Positions 50,054 to 62,300 of a DNA stretch of 64,000 nt are shown piece by piece. Numbering within the stretch: the stretch's first letter is position 1; each line of letters begins with the position of its first letter. The stretch is taken from the NCBI GenBank assembly GCA_047495785.1, contig JBLDXI010000002.1, positions 1,302,001-1,366,000 on the forward strand, read 5' to 3'. The notes beneath the pieces were generated by a model. It saw only the letters and a list, made by a program, of their open reading frames with translations, was not told the origin of the DNA and did not search any database. This DNA comes from Lepidodermella squamata. Its lineage: Eukaryota; Gastrotricha. The position numbers and the translations under genes were made by a program.

Positions 50054-52799
50054 TCAATCACCCGGTGACACAACAACACCCGAATCGGTATCTGTGCCCA
50101 TGCCGTTGTTGAGCACATCGCTGCCGGGCGTTGTCGGGGTTGCAGGGGTGGTGCTGCTCAGTTTCGAGGCGAGACGAGACAGGGTTCGGCCACTCAACTG
50201 CCGCTTCATTTCCTTGACCAATTCTTCCTGATCGGCGAGCAAATCCTCCGCCTGTTCGTTGATCGGCGACGGCAGCGTGATAGCAGCTGTGTGGTGGTGG
50301 TGATTTGCAGGCGGCGGATGCGTGGCCGCAAAATTAAGGTGGGGCATATTCGTTGTAGAATTTGACGAGCTAAAAAATAAATAAATCAAAAATATTTTCA
50401 AAAAATCACCACTCAATTCTTACGTTGATTGGTGGTTGGCGGGGGCGGTTACTGGCGTCTGGTTTGTTACAATTGCAAGAGGTACCATGTTCTTCGCAGG
50501 CAAGCTGAAACCGCCGTAGTTGTGGTAAGATTGAGTTTGCGAGAAGTCCAGCGATCCAGGTCCGTGGCTTATCACCGTAAAAATGCCAGGATTCGTGCGA
50601 TCCGCCGCGGCAAAGCTTCTGCGCACAAATTTCTTGCCAGTCGTCGGCTTCGGCCCGCCGCCGAATAAATTCAGCGCCGACAGCGGCCTAGTGCTACTGT
50701 TTTGGTCGTACATTCGAAGCTTCTGCCCTGGCAATCGGCCGTTGGCTGATGCCGAAAACCGGCCGTTCGGAATGTTAGACTCGTCCGATGACTGCTCGCC
50801 GCTAGCCATCTGCGGGGGTGGCAGTGACAACTGATGGGCAAGTGGCGGTTGGCTCGTGGTGAATATGCTGAGGGTATTCGTGTTACTCGAACCAGCTAAC
50901 ATGGCCTGTGTTCTTAACCGATTCGCCTCACGTCTCAGCTCAGCTTCACGCTTTTCCAGCTCAACTTCTCGCTCTCTCACAGACAACATGCATGAAGATA
51001 GCTCCAGATATAACGCCTGAACCCGCCTTAATTTTTCCTGTTAAAAAAAATATTATTTTCAATTTTTTCATTTTATTAAGGAGGATTTTTTCCATTTTTT
51101 TTCAAAGATTTTATGGATTTTTTTAATTTGTCAAATTTTTTAAGGAGGATTTTGTTAATTTAATTTTACAAATTTTTCACCTCGTAAAGCTGTCGAATTT
51201 CAGTGACATGCCGCAGTTCTTCTTCGCGTTTTTTCACTAAATCCGCCTGCTGAGCGTCAATCCAGCCCTCGGTTAATAATGACCCGTTTATTAGCTGTTG
51301 CTTCATTATCGTCGACCCGTCGATGACTGGTTGCGACTCGGTAATTTTCGTCACATAATCTCGCCATTCATTTCGGGCCTGGTTGAACGTGCCTTCCTCA
51401 GCGAAACGCGGCGAATTCAGCAGTTCGTCACTCAGAATTTCCAAGTGCATCAAAATTTGGCGGAAGGTCGGTCGATTACGCGGTTTTGGATTCCTGTAAA
51501 ACACGCACCATGATTAATCATACGCCCAGGTTAAATTAATTCAAGTAGGAAGAATTTGCCTAGAAATATCGATTTTTTCCATGACTCAGAAATGCCTGGA
51601 GATCTAGGTTTTTCTTACTTACCAGCATTGAGTCATCAGTAGCTTGCAACCCTCGGGCATAGTTGACGGAATGGGTAAGGCAAAACGGCCGTAACCAATG
51701 CCCATTATTAGCACAGCAGACTCGATGCCTAAATACGGCGTCGCCCCGGTAAGTAATTCCTAAAGTTAATCAAAAAATTAGGAAAATTCATAAAAATAAT
51801 CGGAAATCACCGTACCCAAACAATGACGCCATAACTCCAAACGTCGACTTTATCTGAGCAAGGTTCGTTGCGTACAACTTCAGGCGCCATCCACGCAACA
51901 GTGCCGGCAAAGGACATTCGCGTTGAAACGTCGTTGTCCATAGCGCGGGCGTTGCCGAAATCGCTGATTTTCAACACGTAGTTGTGCCCGACGAGGATGT
52001 TAGGCGATTTCAAATCGCGATGCACGATACGCTGCGAATGAAGAAAATGCATACCACTCGCAACTTGGTGCATCCAATCCCATATTAAGGAGGATGGTAG
52101 AGACCGCTGTGACGCCAACACGTCGTAAAGTTGTCCATACGGGCAGAGTTCCTGAACAAAAATTATTTAAAAATTCCTCCTTAATTTTTTTGGAAACCGA
52201 ACCATGATAATGGCGAAACAAGGAGCTACACTCGAAACACCAATCAATTCGACGATATTTCGGTGTTTAAGCTTGCGAAGATGCCGCACGTCCGTGTCTT
52301 TGAGATCGCGGACTTTTTTCACGGCAACGTCGCGATTTTTCCATTTCCCGGCGAAAACTGCGCCCTGGGTGCCACTGCCAACAAATTTTAAATCGCGAAT
52401 GTCGACAAACGGAATCTCCCACACGTCTTCGATCGGCCGGCGTTGGCGTAAGAAATAATTGAGAAACGGTTCGAAGCAACCGCCGAACCAAGATTTCCCG
52501 TGATGATGCGCCGGAACCATCATTACATTACGAATAGGCATTTCGATCTGATTCAGCTCAAGCTGGGAATAATTTTTATCTTCCATCGACGATTTCTCAG
52601 AGTCGGAAAACGCCTTGTCCGGGAAGAAAAAGTTGTCATTTTTGGTCGCATCGTCGAAAATCTGCCCATATTCAACGCTGATTTCAAGGCGACTGTCCGA
52701 AATATCGACTTCGACCGACTCCTCCGAAGATGGATTATCAGTCGGTTCGCTTCTGCGATGCATTTGGCCTGTATCTTTTTCAAAGGCCACGTTGTCCAT
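50054..52799 (-). CDS. MAP3K12/13: Dual leucine zipper kinase, DLK/LZK-type MAP3K
   Basis: Six coding exons: 52799-52203, 52151-51816, 51759-51623, 51493-51181, 51037-50424 and 50369-50054, for 770 residues. DLK/LZK kinases activate MKK4/7 or MKK3/6 in axon injury, degeneration and synapse signalling. An acidic N-terminus leads to the family hallmark WEIPFVDIRDLKFVGSGTQG. The kinase domain has AVKKVRDLK, IVHRDLKSPN, KISDFGNARAM, FAGTVAWMAPEVVRNEP and RNPKPRNRPTFRQILMHL. The leucine-zipper coiled coil begins at EELRHVTEIRQLYE and runs through the next exon (about 430-500). The tail is Ser/Pro-rich. The start is the first ATG after a TTTTTTTAG acceptor at ~52,841, which suggests a non-coding first exon. 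The frame upstream of 52,799 opens only at a TTG and is not used. Confidence 0.95.
51076..51086 (+). repeat. Dispersed motif TTAAGGAGGAT, DLK intron copies
   Basis: Two exact copies in the same DLK intron (51076-51086 and 51140-51150), both followed by T runs. A near copy (one mismatch) on the minus strand is at 52174-52184 in the first coding intron. A further exact copy at 52085-52095 is inside the kinase-coding exon. Confidence 0.7.
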
Positions 52800-53512
52800 G
52801 CAGAGAGAGAGAGAGTAACAAATATAGCTCAACTCATCTAAAAAAACAGAATCAAAAATTTTCAATTTAATTGGCTTTGACAATATTATAATATTCGAAA
52901 GCTAACGACCCGCCGCTCACTCGCAGCAGGTGATACTTCATATATAATTAGAATCTGTTCACATAGGCAAATTGTTTCGGAAATATAAGCACGCCTTTGT
53001 TGAGAAAAAAACATGATTGCTAGATTTTTTCGTTTTAAATAATTTTGCAACACTTAATAACGCGCAGACACCGAAACGCAACAAGTTTTCAAAGATCATC
53101 GAATGAAAAACCTCGTCTGAATAATACCTGGCTATGGTTGAAGCACGAACATTTACACACGTAATCACCTTATTAGACACAACGAAAGATTTTCAGCAAA
53201 ATAGCTGTACAACTATTTGTTGTAGCAAATATCAACATCAAAATTCGACACTTGAAAAATCTCAATTTCGATCATTTGTTACTTGATGTAAAATACGATT
53301 ATTGGGCTGTTAGCTTGCACATGGACAGATAATAGAGAGGCACTTGCATGAAGAGGAACACTATCAGCTATAAGAATTATGCAGCTGCGAAGTAGACGAG
53401 TTATGAAAAAACCAGCAGGAGAGAAGGAAGAATCAAAGAATTTTTGATGGTGGATAACACGATTTCGGCCAAACGGTAGCTGGATAAGTAGTTTCTAGAA
53501 GAATAATTGCTC
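52800..53512. other. Region between PanK 3' end and DLK 5' end
   Basis: It contains a GA microsatellite (about 52,801-52,816) in the DLK 5' UTR, the DLK 5' splice acceptor, and otherwise AT-rich sequence without a gene. Confidence 0.5.
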
Positions 53513-54895
53513 TCAAGAGTCGCCTGTTGTAGAGACACCGGTGCTAATCAATTCAAGCAAGCAACCGACCGCTCCAAAGTATCCAAGATGTTCTAAAAAT
53601 AATGCCTTCATTTGCCCCTGAGTCCAAAACTCCATCGCCGTAGCCAGCAGCCGGGTAGAAATGTCATTGGAACGTAAAAAATTGCCGACAAATAGCACCC
53701 GCTCGATATTCTCTTGCTTTGCGCACATCATAGCAAGCGATGCCACGTTATAAGTCACCGTAACCAGGCAAGACCGACACAAATCAGCCGGGGTAGCTGC
53801 AGCTCGTCTTTCCGGATAAAGCATGCTGCCGAAGCTAGAGGCAATCAAATCGCCTGGCAGGCCGAAGCGAGAATAATCACCACCGTAGATATCTCGCACA
53901 AGCTTGTCAACTTTTTTGTTGTCTCCTTGCTCTGCCAAAGCCATGGCTTGTTCATAGGTCTCGACATTAGCAAGCAGGCAACACAGACCGAGGAATGTAC
54001 CGCCGCCAATAGAAGAGCCACTCACACGACGAAAATCGGTTGGAGAACGCACAGATAAAATAGAGACTCCAGACCCGAAATTCACAATAAGATACGGGTA
54101 CGGGTCACGAAAATCGAAGGAAATCTTTTCCATCGCAGCTGTGGCAGCCAATTCAGACGACCCAGGACGCGGCACGCTGTAGTAATAGCACTCAGCTTGC
54201 GGGTTAAACCGATCGATGTAGTGGATTCCTTTTGTCAAACATTCTAATTCGTCGAATTTGAGCAGCCGAAGTTCAACTTTGTCCTTGAAGTCCTTTTCGA
54301 ACTTGTAGGCGCCTCCGCCGGTAGCACAAATCATTTGAGCGAAGCTTTTGAAGTTCTTGGTTTTAGCCATCTCAATAAATACAGGCATCTGATAAGTTGG
54401 GAACCGAATAAAATGAAGTGTTCCGTTGCGTCCTCCTAATACTTGATCACGGAGTTCGAGATGTTTATCTCTGATACCGGTTTGTCCGTAAGCAGTTGAG
54501 GATAGCAAATAATGGCGAATAGTTTTGAGCGCTTCGGTTTCCGCGTCACTCTCAGCATCCGTAACATCGGTGGGCTCAAAGTAAACAAGCTAGAAATGGA
54601 ACGTCAATTAATTACCAAAACTGGTGTAAGCTCTTGAATTTATCACCTTCGTCAACGTTCCGCCGATGTCCATTCCCCACCACGGGAAAGGAGGACGAAC
54701 CTTTCCGTTTGGGAGTGGGGTTTCTGCCATTCCATTGGTCGTTATCGTGTCATTCATGGTAAAAACGTAGGAAGATAATCTTCTGTTGATGTTTAATAAG
54801 CCATTTAATGCTGGGGATAAGGAGCTACTCGAGTAGCATGAGCTTCCGCTTACTACTGAATTTAATATTGACCCTACAAGACTTTTAGAACCCAT
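53513..54895 (-). CDS. PANK: Pantothenate kinase
   Basis: Two exons, 54895-54647 and 54589-53513, give 441 residues. It catalyses ATP-dependent phosphorylation of pantothenate, the first and controlling step of coenzyme A synthesis. The ATP-binding [19 protein letters not shown]-type start is split by the intron just after GGTLTK. Downstream lie [91 protein letters not shown] and [15 protein letters not shown], all type-II PanK signatures. The catalytic Glu of the eukaryotic family lies in the region ahead of GIRD/HLEL. The 60-residue N-terminal extension is Ser-rich; a second ATG (MNDTITTNG) could give a shorter cytosolic form. Confidence 0.96.
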
Positions 54896-55583
54896 TTGTG
54901 TCGTAATCCACTAGGTAACAACAGAAAACAAAGAACGCTGAAACAGAATAATTAAGAATTCAAGTAGCATGCAAAAGCAAGCAAGTTAGCTAGGTAGCAG
55001 CAGGTTGCTATTCACTATAAGATAAACAGCGATATAACCAAGATTTTCCGTTTATGGCGGATAACTACGACTCAAAGTAATATGTGCGTGATGTATTTGA
55101 TTTAAGCCAAACCGTTTTAGACAATTTATTTTCGGAATTAGGCTGAATCTTTTCTGCTTTAGTAACGACTTCAATAAGCCAAAATTAGTTCTATGAGAGA
55201 AGTTCCAAGTTAGAGCAACAGTGCTCAAGTCGATGTGGTAATGGCTAAAGATGAGCCATTAGCCACAGGTAACAGGATACCCAAAAGTGGATTACGTCAT
55301 CATCGGGGTCCCAGAGCACAGCTGAGATCGCAAGACTTCTTCTGAGCCAAAAGGCTTTTGGCTGCTGAGCAAGGGAAGGTCATTTTTACGTTTATCACAT
55401 TTTTTACTACAACCTTGTGAGTAAGCTGAAAACTATAAAATTATCATCAGTCAAATTAGAATAGGCGCTGCAAATATGAAAAATCGATCGCGCGAAACAC
55501 CGTGAGCCGTTGTTTTTTTCCTGTCTGTATAGCATCCAACTGTGCGTGTGTGTGTACCTTGAGTCACGCGAATAGGTCGTTCG
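54896..55583. other. Divergent promoter region between PanK and arfaptin
   Basis: It should contain the minus-strand PanK promoter and the plus-strand arfaptin promoter. No coding frame is supported. Confidence 0.5.
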
Positions 55584-56914
55584 ATGACGTCTATTTATCC
55601 AGCTGTAGTATCTTCTTCTGAAAGTGCTCAAGCCAATAGCAGCTCGCCGCTTCATAGCGCTAACGATAAACAAATTTCGGACTCTGGTCAATCGACTACA
55701 GGTCCTGAATCCTTCTCCTCGACTCCCACTACAGAAGGTCCTGAAAGCAAAGGCGACAGTGACGAGGATACTTTTGAACGGGATCTAATGAATATGCTGA
55801 AAACTTTTCCGCCATCAAATGGCGTGAATGAAACTTCACCAATCCAAAGTGATGTCGCTCCTATTTTCGGCGCTGTAACTCCTACAATGAGTGGTCCATA
55901 TCCTACCCCTCCCTCTACTGATGGATTGAGCGGCGGTCCGCCTTCAAATAACATGATTCGATCGCAGTCAATGCCGATTAAGACTGGTATACTTTGTGGA
56001 TCGGATATTCATATGGGTTTGTAAATAATTGATATTACTTTTAGATTTTTCCAAACTCATTCCGTCGTCAGCAACTGTAAAGCATGCTGCTGATTCAATC
56101 AAAAACTGGAGTATTTCAACCTTCAAATCTACAAAGCAGGCAGTCAACGAAAAGCTGGGTAGAGCCTCTCGCACTGTTGATATCGACTTGGAGAAAAAGA
56201 TCGAAGCTCTTAGAAGTTCTCAGGCCGACTATGTTGATCTTCTTGCCTTGACCGTGAAACTCACCCAGCAATTCTCAACCATGCTAGCCACACAAAAATC
56301 TATCTCAGCGTTGTGTTTTAACTTGGCGATTAAGCAATCAGAACTGGGCGATGATTTTAGACGGAATGCTGAATGTCAAAAAGCAATCGTCAACAACGGC
56401 GAATTTTTATTAAGTTAGTCATTTATTTTAGTGTCGACTAAGCTTACACATTCTTTGCGCTTTTTTAGAGAGCTTGGAGCAATTTAAATCTAGTCTCGAA
56501 ACTTTGTGTGGTCAAACCATAGAAGACACTTTAGCGACGGTTCGGGAGTATGAATCTGAGAGATTGCAATTTGATGCGTATCGAGTTGAATATGAAACGA
56601 TAACTACTGCCCCGCAAGCAACGGCAACTATGGCTCATGCCCAATCGGTTCGAGAGTCGTTTGAGAAACACAAAGCCTCTTACGAACAGCTAGCAGAAGA
56701 TGTTCGTGTCAAGCTACGCTTTCTCGACGATAACAGAGTCCGTGTGATGCACAAACAGCTCATGTTTTTCCACAACGCTATCGCAGCCTTCTTCGCTGGT
56801 AACAGCCAACAGCTAATAGCTTCCTCTCGTCACCTGTCTGCCCCTGACGAACAGTTGCCCATGGCACGTGGCCTGCAGACGTGGCTAGAAAAGGATGGCG
56901 AATCGCAAAATTGA
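55584..56914 (+). CDS. ARFIP: Arfaptin (AH/BAR-domain protein)
   Basis: Exons 55584-56016, 56045-56413 and 56469-56914 give 415 residues. Arfaptins bind Arl1/Arf/Rac GTPases through a crescent AH/BAR dimer and act at the trans-Golgi in secretory-granule formation. The N-terminal ~145 residues are Ser/Thr/Pro-rich and disordered. The amphipathic/AH start is WSISTFKSTKQAVNEKLGRA with SRTVDIDLEKKIEALR. Downstream are AECQKAIVNNGEFLL, ETLCGQTIEDTLATVREYES and the highly conserved VRVMHKQLMFFHNAIAAFFA near the end. Intron 1 is only 28 bp (56017-56044), which is unusually short. Without it the frame stops at 56024, so either this mini-intron is real or a sequence difference should be checked. Confidence 0.93.
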
Positions 56915-57477
56915 AACGACGGTCTCTTTTATAACTAAAATAATGAGGATGAAATCATTATTTCTTATTTGGCTTACCAATATCTCTTCCTTCGATACAA
57001 GAATGATATCAGTTGTGAACAATCTTTGGAAAAATATTCTTTCGCTAATTCCTTTTTTGAATTCGCTCTCGAGCGATAAAAGCAATGTGTTTATTGTATT
57101 GGCTTTCAGATGAAAAAAATCCAATTGGAGAGGTGTCCTTGCAGTCATATTATATCCTTCCCTACCTATTTTTCGCGATAAACTATCGGTTTGATTTGCT
57201 TTTTTCGGTGTATGATGATGAAAATTTAGTCATTATATTTACTAATAATCGCTTTGTATATTGTTAAGACTCTACTGCGTTGTGCTGCGAGCTATTTTGT
57301 GCTGCTCGTCCAAAATTTCGGCTGAAGGTTTGAGCCCAGTATTTTGCTTGCATTTGAAACAATAATTAAAGGGTTTTTGCTCTAATGTTGTGCCTCACAC
57401 GAAGATGAAGAATTAATACACCTATTTAATTTCGATCTCGAATTCATGTTTTTTGCGCTTTTTCTAGGCGATTTAAC
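56915..57477. other. Intergenic region upstream of beta-catenin
   Basis: Arfaptin 3' UTR and beta-catenin 5' region. A TTTTTCTAG acceptor ends about 10 bases before the beta-catenin ATG, which implies a 5' UTR exon or trans-splice site. No protein is recognised. Confidence 0.5.
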
Positions 57478-59397
57478 ATGAGTGCTCTTGATTACGATTC
57501 GCCCTATTTGCGTCTGGTTGGCGGCCACTTGCCGAGTTATTCGCCATCGCAATTGAGGTCGACCTCCGTTCTTCAATCTGCCGCTAATGCTTGTTTGCCT
57601 GTCGAAGCCGCAGTTACGAATATCATAGCCTATGAAGATGATATCATCATGGGAGCTAGAGCGGCGCCGCAATTGGCGCAACTCGCTGGAAGTGGCGATA
57701 AGCGAGCCGTTGAAGTCGTGACAATGCTTTCGTCAAAACAAGCCTGTCGCCAAGGCTTGGCTACCTACCCAGCTCTTGTTCCTGCTATAATGCATTGTTT
57801 ACCGCATCAGCAGGCCGTTCAAGCTATCGCTAGCATGAGCCGCGATCCAACCATGGCTTCTGCGTTCTTAGAGGCCGGCGCTATCAACCAAATGGTGTCG
57901 TTTTTCTCGACTAATCACCTGGTTAAAGACGCTGTTATCGCTCTGAGAAACATGCTGGCAAACCAGAGCCCGGAGGTTGTTCAATCGCTGAATTTGCCGA
58001 ACGAAACTGTCCCCAGATTGAGTCAATTTGTCAACGTTAATACGACATCTCTAGATGTTTTAGCACCTTCTGCTGATTGTTTACGCTTGATTGGAAATGT
58101 TCGGTCCGGGAGTGATAGCTTCCGTAGTATGATGACGATGGCCGGGCAGGACGGGGCTAGTTTGGCGCAGCGTTTAATCGCGGTTTTGCTTCAATCATCG
58201 TCGAATCGAAATAACGTGGTTCTGCAGCGTAAATCATGCGTCGCCGTTGCTAGGCTGATTGCGGCGATGTCGAGTGACGAACAATGCCGGCGTGTTCTGG
58301 TTGAAATCGGCGCGATTCAAGCGCTAATGATTGCGCTGGGCTACATCAGGGAACTGGCGACTAACACGGATTTTCAAATTCCGGCGACAACTGCCGTGCT
58401 ACTCGCGATTCGAAATGTGACGGAATCGATAAGCATGGCGTCGTTATCCGCCGCGCATTCGCTGGGCTCGATGCCGCATGGTATCGACCAGGTTGTAGCT
58501 GGTTTAGTCAACATTTTCGTGACGTGCCTCGGCAAAATCCCGCCGACAGCCATGGCCTACACAGCCGGGGCGCTGGGTAACCTGGTGGCGAATAGCGCTG
58601 AGTTGAAAGAAATCGCTGTTATGAGAGGCGCGGTTGATTGGCTGGTTCAAGCCGCGTCCCTCAGTGCCGAAGTTCTGGAACCAGCCGTCATTGCCCTGGC
58701 CCATTTGACGGCCCGTCACCCGGCGGCGACTGATGCGCAGAGTGCTTTGCTGAATGCTGGGGCGATAACTCGGCTGTTCCGCTTACTGACCCCAGCTGCG
58801 TCGGCAGCCGCAGCTGCTTTATCGCGGAATTTGATGCTGTCGCCTGCAGGTCGTTTGTCGATGGTTGAGCATATTCCAGTCTTGGCGACCCTGCTATCCG
58901 GACCGGCCTGTGCCGACGCAGCCGCCGCTTTGTGGTTGATGTGTAAAGACCCGGCGACCAATTCGTGCTCGGCAATCGTCCGCCAGGGCGTGGTCCCAGC
59001 CGCTGCTAGAATGCTGTTTGACGACCACACCAGCGAGGCCCAGTGCGCGGCTGCGGCTCTGTTATGGCAACTCAGCCAGGTCGAACCAGCTACGGTGGCC
59101 CAGCTGGACCAGGAGGGTGTCGCGGCGCCTTTGACCCATTTACTCCATTCAGCCGACCAGTCTTCCGCAGCCTACGCCGCCGCCTTGCTGCGTCGATTGT
59201 CCGAAAACCGTCCGCCAGCCTTCCGTCAACGCATGAATACCGAACTGGCTCAGTCTCTGCATCAGTCGTCTGGAAATATTGGCATGATGAATGGCAATGG
59301 GGCGATTCACTCGCCGGGTGCTGGTTCCGAGAGCCATCTGCTGGTTTCGAACGGCAACGGCGCTCCTGGTCAGCAGTGGCTGGATACCGATCTTTGA
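57478..59397 (+). CDS. Divergent beta-catenin / Armadillo
   Basis: A single 1,920-nt coding exon encodes 639 residues. Beta-catenin links cadherins to alpha-catenin and acts as Wnt co-activator with TCF. The AYEDDIIMGARAAPQLAQLA start of the first armadillo repeat, about twelve armadillo repeats, and the final-repeat block QLDQEGVAAPLTHLLHSADQ with YAAALLRRLSENRP are clear homologs of human beta-catenin. The C-terminus QQWLDTDL matches the conserved WFDTDL PDZ-binding end. Human beta-catenin is 781 residues: here the N-terminus before the first repeat is only ~50 residues. It lacks the DSGxxS phosphodegron and most of the alpha-catenin-binding helix, and the C-terminal activation region is short. 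The start is the first ATG after the acceptor at ~57,467. Confidence 0.92.
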   Translation: MSALDYDSPYLRLVGGHLPSYSPSQLRSTSVLQSAANACLPVEAAVTNIIAYEDDIIMGARAAPQLAQLAGSGDKRAVEVVTMLSSKQACRQGLATYPALVPAIMHCLPHQQAVQAIASMSRDPTMASAFLEAGAINQMVSFFSTNHLVKDAVIALRNMLANQSPEVVQSLNLPNETVPRLSQFVNVNTTSLDVLAPSADCLRLIGNVRSGSDSFRSMMTMAGQDGASLAQRLIAVLLQSSSNRNNVVLQRKSCVAVARLIAAMSSDEQCRRVLVEIGAIQALMIALGYIRELATNTDFQIPATTAVLLAIRNVTESISMASLSAAHSLGSMPHGIDQVVAGLVNIFVTCLGKIPPTAMAYTAGALGNLVANSAELKEIAVMRGAVDWLVQAASLSAEVLEPAVIALAHLTARHPAATDAQSALLNAGAITRLFRLLTPAASAAAAALSRNLMLSPAGRLSMVEHIPVLATLLSGPACADAAAALWLMCKDPATNSCSAIVRQGVVPAAARMLFDDHTSEAQCAAAALLWQLSQVEPATVAQLDQEGVAAPLTHLLHSADQSSAAYAAALLRRLSENRPPAFRQRMNTELAQSLHQSSGNIGMMNGNGAIHSPGAGSESHLLVSNGNGAPGQQWLDTDL

Positions 59398-62300
59398 GGA
59401 TCCAGATTAAAATAATTACGAACTCGCTTTTCATGGTTGTTGGTGCATACTGATTTTACGCCTTTTTCACTTCCAAAGATTTCCAAACTTCGTTTTATTC
59501 CATTTTTTGTAGCTTTGAGAACCATACAACTTGCTCACTATATTATAATAGCTGATTTTCCAACGCTGCATCCTGATATTGTATTCGCCAATAAAACTTC
59601 AGCTTATCGAACATCTGCTGCCTTTTTCACTGTTGAGTTATTTCAGGAATTTCTGCTTGAAAATGAAAACTGATGAAATAGAAGCAGAGCCTTGGATTTG
59701 ATTCGGTTTGATTTCACCAAAGCTCAAATCGCACGGAGCTCCTTCAAAATTGCCGATCACAACAAATCACAACAAATCGTTATAGTTTCTCATGAGCTCA
59801 AAAAAGTTGAAAGAATTTATGGTAAAAACGAGAATTTTGGATAGTCTGAAAGACGGGCTCTCGGATAATGGCAGATTATTTCAATTTATATGTTGCGGAT
59901 TCGGTTGAGCAGCCACGGAAGTTCTACTGAAAATAAAAAAATTCGAAAATTTTACCCTAACTTTACCTGTAATTTATTGTCACGATGCATTGATAATATG
60001 CATTGTACATCCAGACTGGCCTTTTCTTGGGCTATCCAAGGTACCCCACTCATGGGATCTTTACCTCTCTCCACCTTCGATTTTTGATATGCCAAAGTCA
60101 GCCCATTTTGGCATGTCGAAGTCACCCCCAATTTACGGTAATAATCAAACCAAGCGAATTCAAATCAAATGCCTTGATATCAAGCTGCACTCAGCTGATG
60201 GAAAATTCTTCGGATATAACAAGCTGATCGTTAATTTCACATCGCAATTTCAATTTTGTACAACAGGACAGATTTTATATTCTTCTTTCTTTCCCGGAAA
60301 AAATTCAGAGCGCCCCCGAATAGTTAGTAGAACTGCAGCGGATTCTTCAGGTTAAATGGAAGGAATAAATTGACCTGGAAGTTGTATTTACTCAGATTTT
60401 CTTTGTACGAAAAATTGCGTGGGTGTCATTACACTTATTACCCTCGGCGTGATAATAAAGAAAATCGAACATCAGCGTGTCGATCGGGGGTCCTCTATAC
60501 CTTCTACAGAATATTATACGCCTTAATTGTTTTCCTGCTTTAGTAATTTGACGAGGCAGTATAATATATAAGTCGCTAGATGCGCAGATCCGGCGAAGTC
60601 GCGCTCTTTATTGCCACTCAGCGGTGATAAAAGTCACTATTTTAGAGTCAATAAAATACGAGGTGTGATGCCTCAAAATCGATGATATTTTTTTCAGTTG
60701 CAATAAACAATGTAATGCCTGGATTTTTTCAACTTGACTGCATCTTTTTATAAATGTGCAGTGCATAAAAATAGATTTTATTCATTTCGGCAACAAATTT
60801 CGAGCAGACTCATCAGAAAACGTGATGTGGCGGCGTCGTAAAATTAGCGCGTTTGACGTTTTCAAAATCCCCATCGGCAATGTAATTTGCCTTATTAACC
60901 AATTAAAGGCGCCTTGTTTTAGGATCACGATGAGCATAAAGTGGCCCGCGAAATTGTAGCGTGATGGCTAATTACCATGATTACTTGCTTATAATATATT
61001 GATGTTTTGATACAAGGTCAATTGCACATCAGAGGGATTATGCAATATTATGACTTTTGCGAGATGATCTTTAGCACGCTCTTTGTTTATCTATTTATTT
61101 ATTATTTATAACGATTTCGGGTACGTGTTGGAACGATACGCGATAATAAAACTAAATGTTGGCCTTATATATAAGAACAGCATTGACCTCGCGCCTCGGC
61201 ACCAGCAACAGATGCGCAACAACCGGCGATGAGCGAAACTTCGCCTCACCCTCTTGTAGCGCAGGCGCGCTACGGGCCGAAATGGAGGATGCGTGCGCGA
61301 AAATTCACTTCTTATATTAACGTGACATCCAGCAGGATTATCAGAAGTCATATTCTGTTTTGATGGCAAAATTCGTATTCTGTCATTAATTTTAGTACGT
61401 TATTCGCTACATTTATTTTGATTTCCAATTTTTATTGATATTTTTTACGTCTATTTTTCCAATTTTTCAACACTATTATTGTTTAAAAGTTAAAAGCAAT
61501 TTGGGGAATTAATAAGCCACCTTAAAATAGAATAATTTTTCTAAATTTTTTTTCATAAAATTTGAATATTCGCAGATTTTTTCCGAATTTTCACACAATT
61601 TTCGAATTTCGGCTCAGTAAATTCGCCAAAGCTAATATGGCTATCGGCTATCACCTTTTTTCATGGTAAAAACGAGGTGGGCACCCACCATAAGTTATAT
61701 CTGATGGTGATGAATGTTCTATTAGCTGGTACCTAGGCACCTTGTGGCCAATCGTGTAGTATTGGTACACTCGCGTGATTTATGCCTTCCGCCGCTATCC
61801 TTTATGGCGCGGCAAGTGTTACAAGGCGATCGGTTGATTTCCTGACACAGCAATAATAATTAATATTAACATTTACTATTGCCGTATATAGTTGTTGTAA
61901 AGGTATATTCCAAGCGATTTGTTTGCCTTTACTCGGCAAGACAGAAATCGCCGGTGCACGCGACAACAGCAGTAATGCACGAGACAACTTGACCCAGGCC
62001 GGCCTTCCTTTTCGGAGCTCGCAGCTGCCTCGCATACTTGTGTACCATTGCTAGTGTATTAATATGCATATTGTCTCGTGATAGTCAGTAAAATCTATAT
62101 TAATTCTACGACGGCTCCTCGTTGGCTTCTGCGCGCCGCCGCCGCTATATACCTGGCTGGGCAGGGTGGGAAAGCCGGGCGGCGCCAGAGCGCGCGCACT
62201 TTGCCGACCGCGGGCGGTTCATAAAATTTGCGTTATATATTGCCCGCTGTCCAATTTAGCGGCGAAATGTATTTCCTGCCACACCTCGCTCACGGCTAAT

